Assembly (NCBI GenBank): GCA_036389255.1
Contig: DASVQI010000003.1
Coordinates: 34,727 to 98,726 of the forward strand
Source of the DNA: JACVRN01 sp036389255
Lineage (GTDB): Bacteria; Acidobacteriota; Blastocatellia; Pyrinomonadales; Pyrinomonadaceae
Direction: 5' to 3'
DNA length: 64,000 nt
In this document: positions 57,689 to 64,000 of the stretch, piece by piece
How positions within the stretch are numbered: position 1 is the stretch's first letter
Layout of the letters: every line of letters begins with the position of its first letter
Position numbers and translations under genes: made by a program
Notes under the pieces: generated by a model
Seen by the model: the letters and a program-made list of their open reading frames with translations, nothing else
The model's database searches: none
What the model was told of the DNA's origin: nothing

Positions 57689-59233
57689 ATGTTAGCGTGC
57701 TTTTTTAGCGAAAACCTTCCGGCCTTGAAGAATACGCCCGCTCTGCGTCTCGCGCGGGCCGTGATGGCGATTTCTCTTGTCTTACTAGGCGCGCATTTAG
57801 CGCAGGCACAGGACACGAGCGTCCGCATAGAGGTGCTTTCAACCTCGCCCGCGCGCGTGCGCGTCGAGGGAGAACGAAAGCCAGCCGCGAAAATCTGGGC
57901 TTTCAGAAACAGTTACGCGGGCATGATTGGCATAGGCGAGAGAGTCGAAAACTTCTCTTTGATAAATGCTCAGGGCGAGAGCGTTCCTGTACGAAAGAGC
58001 GCGCCGGGCGAGTACGAGGCTTCGTCGGAAGCCACGAGGTTCCGCTACGAAGTGAAGACGGAAGCGCCGCTTTTTACGACCGACTCCGCTTATATCTCAT
58101 GGCTCACGCCAGAGCGCGGCTTCCTTATGCTGGGAGACCTTCTGCCCCTTGCGGCCGTCAACGGAAACACCGCGCCGCCCGTCACCATAGAGTTCTCTCT
58201 ACCGCCGGGCTGGTCTGTCTTCTCAAATGAGCCCGGACAGCCCGGCGGCAGGTTCGTGGTTAAAGACCCGGCTGCCGCTCGCTTCTTCGTTGGAAAAGAT
58301 TTACGCGAAAGGCGCGCCCGCGCAGGCTCCATGGATTTCTCGCTCGTTGCGGCAGGCGATTGGGCTTTTACGGATGAAGAAGTCACAGAAGCGGCTCAAA
58401 ATATTTTGAAGGAGCACGAGCGCACTATGGGTGGCCCGCCCGCGCAGCCGCGCGTAATGCTGATGCTCTCTCCATATCCGCGCAGCGTCGGCGCAGAGCG
58501 CTGGAGCGCAGAGACGCGCGGCGCAAACGTTCTGCTGCTTTCGGGACGACAGCCTTCTAAAGTCGCGGGGCTGGCCATACTGAGCGCGCCGCTCACGCAC
58601 GAGCTTTTTCATCTATGGGTGCCGAACGCGCTGTCATTGGACGGAAGCTACGATTGGTTCTACGAAGGCTTCACGCTTTATCAAGCCATGCGCGCAGCTA
58701 TGCGACTTGGCATGCTCACCTTCGATGATTACCTGCGGGCTCTGAGCAGGGCTAATGACATGTACCTTTCCGCAAGTGAGCGTGATAAGTGGTCACTGGT
58801 CGAAGCCTCCGAGCGGCGCTGGTCGGGCGCAACCGCGCTTGTCTACAACAAGGGCATGCTCGCCGCCTTCCTGTATGACCTCAGCCTGAGAGAAAGAAGC
58901 GGCGGCAAACGCTCGCTGGATAATGTGTATAAAGAGTTGTACAGGCTCTACGGGCGCACTGGCGTTCGCACGGACGGCAACCGCGCTCTAATCACTGCGC
59001 TGGGCGGCGCGGAAGGAGAGATGCGCGACTTTGTGCGGCGCTATATAGAGAGTCCCGTGGGGATTGATTTGAAGAGCGTACTGGCCGCTTACGGGCTGCA
59101 AATTCTTCCGGGCGGGGTACGCACGCAGGTACAGGTCGCTGATTCTCTGAGCCGCGAACAGCGCGATTTATTACGTCAATTAGGATACAATGAGAAGGTC
59201 GAAAGAGACCGCAGAAACGCTCGCCCCAGATGA
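57689..59233 (+). CDS. Exported M61-like metallopeptidase
   Basis: A 514-residue protein. A signal segment (AVMAISLVLLGAHLAQAQ) follows a long n-region. Residues 30-200 are beta-rich, as in the M61 N-terminal domain. LTHELFHLWVPNALSLDG (about residue 301) carries HExxH, and YDWFYEGFTLYQAMRAAM (about 323) the third ligand Glu, the M61/gluzincin layout. PDZ domains usual in M61 are absent; the C terminus is a short helical region. It is divergent from the DUF2946-like gene. No Shine-Dalgarno is evident; an in-frame ATG at 57764 is another candidate start. Confidence 0.8.
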   Translation: MLACFFSENLPALKNTPALRLARAVMAISLVLLGAHLAQAQDTSVRIEVLSTSPARVRVEGERKPAAKIWAFRNSYAGMIGIGERVENFSLINAQGESVPVRKSAPGEYEASSEATRFRYEVKTEAPLFTTDSAYISWLTPERGFLMLGDLLPLAAVNGNTAPPVTIEFSLPPGWSVFSNEPGQPGGRFVVKDPAAARFFVGKDLRERRARAGSMDFSLVAAGDWAFTDEEVTEAAQNILKEHERTMGGPPAQPRVMLMLSPYPRSVGAERWSAETRGANVLLLSGRQPSKVAGLAILSAPLTHELFHLWVPNALSLDGSYDWFYEGFTLYQAMRAAMRLGMLTFDDYLRALSRANDMYLSASERDKWSLVEASERRWSGATALVYNKGMLAAFLYDLSLRERSGGKRSLDNVYKELYRLYGRTGVRTDGNRALITALGGAEGEMRDFVRRYIESPVGIDLKSVLAAYGLQILPGGVRTQVQVADSLSREQRDLLRQLGYNEKVERDRRNARPR

Positions 59234-59267
59234 GCGTCTTCTTCGAGTTCCCATGCCAGGTTGTTTC

Positions 59268-60395
59268 ATGAAGATGAAGTACATAAAAACTTTCCTGTTG
59301 ATAATCTTCGCGCTCGCTCTACAGGTCGGGTGCAATAACATAATCGCTAAGAACGATGATACCGGCGTGGTCATCGCACGCCGCGCACAGGTTCGCAGCT
59401 CCACAGCCGTCGTCGCAGCCGACCTTGTAGAGGTAAGCCGTGGCGACATCGTGGATATTTTAGATGAAAACACAGTCCCGGAGACGGGCGAGCGCTGGCT
59501 TCGCGTGCGGGCACATGACGTTGAGAATACAGAGGGCTGGATAGAAGCGCGCAACGTCATGCCGCAGGACGTGCTTGATAAAGCGCGCCAGTTGGCCGAA
59601 GAGGATAAAAGTATTCCTCCGCAGGCAGCAGGCCAGCTACGCGCCAGCACAAACCTCAGGCTCACACCCGACCGCAGCAACAACGAGAACATCATGATGA
59701 AGCTCGAATCAGGCGCGGTCTTCGACATTGTGGGCTGGAAGCGTGTGCCCAAACCTAAATCTTCTGAAACGACAGAGAGTGACGATGCTCCGAAGGCCGG
59801 AAGCGCCCAGCAGAACAGTAACCGGGTCAGAAGAGATGAGGATGCCCCGAAGGTTCCCGAAGAGACAAATGAGCTTTGGTACAAGGTCAGGCTGCCGCCA
59901 TCGGTTTCGCCAGCACCGGCCGGTTGGATTTACGGCAAGCAAGTAGAATTGATGGTTCCGAGCGACATTATCTTTTATCGAACGGGAAGGGAATTTGTCG
60001 CATGGAGAAGGCTGGACGAAGAAGCTACCGGCAATGAATCCACACCTAAAGATAAGGATGCCGCCAAGGAAGCAAAGCCCGGAAGCTGGGTGATACTCGA
60101 AAAGGGCAGCTCGAACGAGCCGCGTAAACTGGACGAGCCCGATTTTGACCGCATATATGTCCTTGGCTACGACAAGAACAGGCAGGAACACTACACGGCC
60201 TATCGCAGCCCGGACTTGAAAGGCTTTCTGCCTTTGCGCGTAGAAGGTCGCGGCGACAGCAAGACTTTTATAGTTAGAATTCAGGGCGACGACGGGCAGA
60301 TACAGGATGTGCAATACAAAGTTTATCGTGACGATAAAGGGATTTTGAAGGTCAGCGCGCCGAATGAGCCGCAGAGAGGAAGAAGAAAAAAGTAG
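59268..60395 (+). CDS. SH3-domain lipoprotein
   Basis: A 375-residue protein from the ATG at 59268, just after the M61-like gene. LLIIFALALQVGC is a lipobox with Cys at about residue 21. Residues 35-110 form a bacterial SH3 domain (RAQVRSSTAVVAADLVEVSR, RGDIVDILDE, WLRVRAHDV). Residues 125-225 are a second SH3-like domain (RASTNLRLTPDRSNNENIMM, GAVFDIVGWK, WYKVRLPPS) interrupted by a charged insert (PKSSETTESDDAPKAGSAQQ). The rest is charged with no known domain. It probably binds cell-wall components at the outer or inner membrane. Confidence 0.78.
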   Translation: MKMKYIKTFLLIIFALALQVGCNNIIAKNDDTGVVIARRAQVRSSTAVVAADLVEVSRGDIVDILDENTVPETGERWLRVRAHDVENTEGWIEARNVMPQDVLDKARQLAEEDKSIPPQAAGQLRASTNLRLTPDRSNNENIMMKLESGAVFDIVGWKRVPKPKSSETTESDDAPKAGSAQQNSNRVRRDEDAPKVPEETNELWYKVRLPPSVSPAPAGWIYGKQVELMVPSDIIFYRTGREFVAWRRLDEEATGNESTPKDKDAAKEAKPGSWVILEKGSSNEPRKLDEPDFDRIYVLGYDKNRQEHYTAYRSPDLKGFLPLRVEGRGDSKTFIVRIQGDDGQIQDVQYKVYRDDKGILKVSAPNEPQRGRRKK

Positions 60396-60420
60396 GCTGG
60401 AAATTTTTCCTCACGTGCGC

Positions 60421-60448
60421 TTGACAAATTCTGGCCCATGCCTATAAT
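60421..60448 (+). promoter_or_regulatory. rRNA operon promoter P1
   Basis: TTGACA (60421-60426), 16-bp spacer, TATAAT (60443-60448), both perfect consensus. GCCTCTTTGCC follows. A further TTGACA at 60472 with TTTAGA 18 bp later may be an extra weaker promoter. Confidence 0.8.
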
Positions 60449-60503
60449 GCCTCTTTGCCTACAACAGGCAGTTGACAATTCCCAACAACGAGCGCTTTAG
60501 AAG

Positions 60504-60545
60504 AGCCGCTTCTCTCGGCAGGAGTTATTCGCAGAGAGAGCGGCT
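60504..60545 (+). promoter_or_regulatory. Hairpin between the rrn promoters
   Basis: AGCCGCT pairs with AGCGGCT and CTCTC with GAGAG, a 12-bp stem with one bulge. It is perhaps an attenuator or boundary on the P1 transcript. Confidence 0.5.
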
Positions 60546-60587
60546 GTTTCGTCCGCGAAAAAAGTTTTCTGGAATAGGAGAAAGCGC

Positions 60588-60616
60588 TTGACAGATAAGA
60601 GGCATTTCGCTAATAT
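60588..60616 (+). promoter_or_regulatory. rRNA operon promoter P2
   Basis: TTGACA (60588-60593), 17-bp spacer, TAATAT (60611-60616), then GCCTTTTTGC, very like the initial transcribed sequence after P1. Confidence 0.75.
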
Positions 60617-60673
60617 GCCTTTTTGCTTGGGACGAGAAAAAGTCGTCTGTAAGGCAACGAAAGCGAATCTCGC

Positions 60674-60700
60674 GCAACTAACTTAGACTCGCAAATTCGG
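60674..60700 (+). repeat. rrn leader motif copy A
   Basis: A 27-nt motif of form GCAACTAA-CTT-A-CG-AAAT-GG. The same motif recurs at 60755-60781 and 63172-63198, always in the precursor rRNA. Confidence 0.7.
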
Positions 60701-60754
60701 GGCGGTCATTGAACGAAAAAATCGTTGATAGATGCAACCCGAAAGTGAGTCGAA

Positions 60755-60781
60755 GCAACTAAGCTTGATTCGTTAAATTGG
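60755..60781 (+). repeat. rrn leader motif copy B
   Basis: The second copy of the motif, ending directly before the boxA-like sequence at 60787. Confidence 0.7.
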
Positions 60782-60786
60782 AAAGC

Positions 60787-60805
60787 GATCTTTGAAAACT
60801 AGATA
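60787..60805 (+). promoter_or_regulatory. boxA-like antitermination site before 16S
   Basis: GATCTTTGAAAACTAGATA resembles the Gram-positive and E. coli boxA (TGCTCTTTAACA / TTCTTTGAAAACT) that binds NusB-S10. Confidence 0.65.
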
Positions 60806-60815
60806 GAGCGTGTCC
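60799..60815 (+). promoter_or_regulatory. 5' half of the 16S processing stem
   Basis: CTAGATAGAGCGTGTCC pairs along all 17 nt, with two G-U pairs, with 62580-62596 downstream of 16S. This is the expected RNase III stem. Confidence 0.75.
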
Positions 60816-60929
60816 ATGTTAATGACTTTGAGAGTCGAACGCTGAGCGATAAAGCTCGCGTAAAACTCTTTTTGAAGAGTCATAATCGGATACTTTTAAC
60901 CAGTATAAGATTATGTTCCAGAATCAAAT

Positions 60930-62501
<1,572 letters not shown>

Positions 62502-62579
62502 TAACGTGACACTTCGTTAAGACGATCTAACAAGGTCGTTGAAGTGCCGATCCAAACCCTTAAGACTTCTCGAAGTTTT

Positions 62580-62596
62580 GGATACACTCTATCTAG
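62580..62596 (+). promoter_or_regulatory. 3' half of the 16S processing stem
   Basis: GGATACACTCTATCTAG, complementary to 60799-60815. The spacer around it, 62494-62831, contains no gene. Confidence 0.75.
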
Positions 62597-62618
62597 CTTT
62601 CAGAGATCGAACCAATTA

Positions 62619-62645
62619 CAGATTTCAAATCACAGATTTGAAGTT
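62619..62645. repeat. Heptad-type hairpin in the 16S-23S spacer
   Basis: TTCAAATC and GATTTGAA pair perfectly around a 3-nt loop. The sequence also reads as 7-nt units CAGATTT CAAATCA CAGATTT. It may be a small member of the intergenic repeat family. Confidence 0.45.
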
Positions 62646-62831
62646 CAACGGGTTCGGTAATCGAATAGCTCTTTTGACAATTCAGCTAACTTAAATTAAG
62701 TAGATCGCAGGCAGATAATAGCCACCGAAGCTACACGGCCCTCGGGCGCGTCCACCGGCAAAACGGACACGCACTCTTTGGTAGTGTGGCTCTTTTTTGC
62801 GGCAAAAATCGCGCGAAAGAGCGAGAGGTGA

Positions 62832-62908
<77 letters not shown>

Positions 62909-62929
62909 AGCGATTCAGGCTCAAATTGA

Positions 62930-63006
<77 letters not shown>

Positions 63007-63026
63007 ACCTTTCATTGCTTATATGA

Positions 63027-63103
<77 letters not shown>

Positions 63104-63171
63104 AAGCTGCCGGCGATTTCTACGGGCAAAAGAAATTTTGAAGAGCCAGTGCAACCCGGTCGGTTGGTCAT

Positions 63172-63198
63172 GCAACTAAGCTTGACACGCCAAATCGG
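63172..63198 (+). repeat. rrn leader motif copy C (before 23S)
   Basis: The third copy of the 27-nt motif, about 110 nt before the boxA-like site at 63310. The rest of the spacer 63104-63433 shows no gene. Confidence 0.7.
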
Positions 63199-63309
63199 TT
63201 CGGATAAATTGGCCGCCCGAAGTTGAGCATTCAAACAATCTGAGATTTTTGATTGAAGTGAATGTTGAATTTTGGGCGTTTTCGTGACGCACAAAGTTAG
63301 TCTGTAAGA

Positions 63310-63328
63310 GGTCTTTGAAAATCGAATA
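63310..63328 (+). promoter_or_regulatory. boxA-like antitermination site before 23S
   Basis: GGTCTTTGAAAATCGAATA, near-copy of the site before 16S. Confidence 0.65.
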
Positions 63329-63433
63329 GTGATCTGCAAAAGTCTAGAAATAGAAGTAAGGCAAGTTTAATGTGCAAGTGCCTGTAAATATTCAGGGGCG
63401 ACAGAAATTTTGTTGTTCGTGAGTAAATTTTAC

Positions 63434-64000
<567 letters not shown>

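Overview
The window looks like chromosomal DNA of an uncultured or little-studied member of the Acidobacteriota, most likely class Blastocatellia (subdivision 4). The grounds are the 16S rRNA sequence in the right-hand 3 kb, an acidobacterial-type VWFA-related protein, an Oar-like TonB receptor with an N-terminal carboxypeptidase-regulatory domain, and the general gene repertoire. This placement is from memory of such genes, not from a database search. Almost everything is densely packed housekeeping DNA with no transposase, phage or CRISPR.

Layout. 1-514: an M48 protease cut by the window edge. 822-5292: a beta-CASP ribonuclease-type protein, sucD, a zinc-ribbon protein, ndk, a DUF4190-like protein and a stand-alone nuoI. 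5403-12101: a compact block with a class III nucleotidyl cyclase, a LolD/MacB-type ATPase and a cyclic-nucleotide-binding DUF1003 protein, whose reading frames overlap, then a HAD hydrolase, a SirB1-like protein and a MacB-type permease. 12132-17767: envelope or secreted proteins, including an M28 peptidase and a three-gene TPR/secreted-protein operon. 17994-26058: larE, glutamate dehydrogenase, a large OmpA/PKD outer-membrane protein and a BNR propeller protein carrying a peptidoglycan-binding domain. 26522-29645: rpsA, an HU/IHF protein and a HIT protein. 29679-33788 (minus): pgpH and hflX. 34302-39648: an NHL protein, a site-2 protease, trpS, scpA, scpB and rluB. 39730-42349: acyl-CoA dehydrogenase, meaB and methylmalonyl-CoA epimerase (propionyl/methylmalonyl-CoA metabolism). 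42356-48584: a PpiC-type PPIase, an MBL hydrolase, mtnP, a BamD-like protein, a PfkB kinase, a DUF2007-like protein and cutA. 48642-57560 (minus): a LOG protein, fabI, an M48 protease, purH, a VWFA protein, a TonB receptor and a small DUF2946-like protein. 57689-60395: an M61-like peptidase and an SH3 lipoprotein. 60396-64000: an rRNA operon with tandem promoters, 16S, tRNA-Ile, initiator tRNA-Met, tRNA-Ala and the start of 23S.

The most striking non-gene signal is a family of about sixteen intergenic hairpins. Their arms are built from degenerate 7-nt (twice 9-nt) tandem units. The units differ from element to element, but the architecture is constant, and several share a purine-rich apical segment (AAAAGAAAGAG-like). 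They usually fill the whole gap between two co-directional genes, starting at or inside the upstream stop codon and ending a few bases before the next start, often where a Shine-Dalgarno would be expected. The layout recalls the heptanucleotide STRR repeats of cyanobacteria. Other points worth a second look are the cyclase/ABC/cNMP-binding cassette, an initiator tRNA inside the 16S-23S spacer, a thrice-repeated 27-bp rrn leader motif, and an hflX whose conserved N terminus extends upstream of any ordinary start codon.
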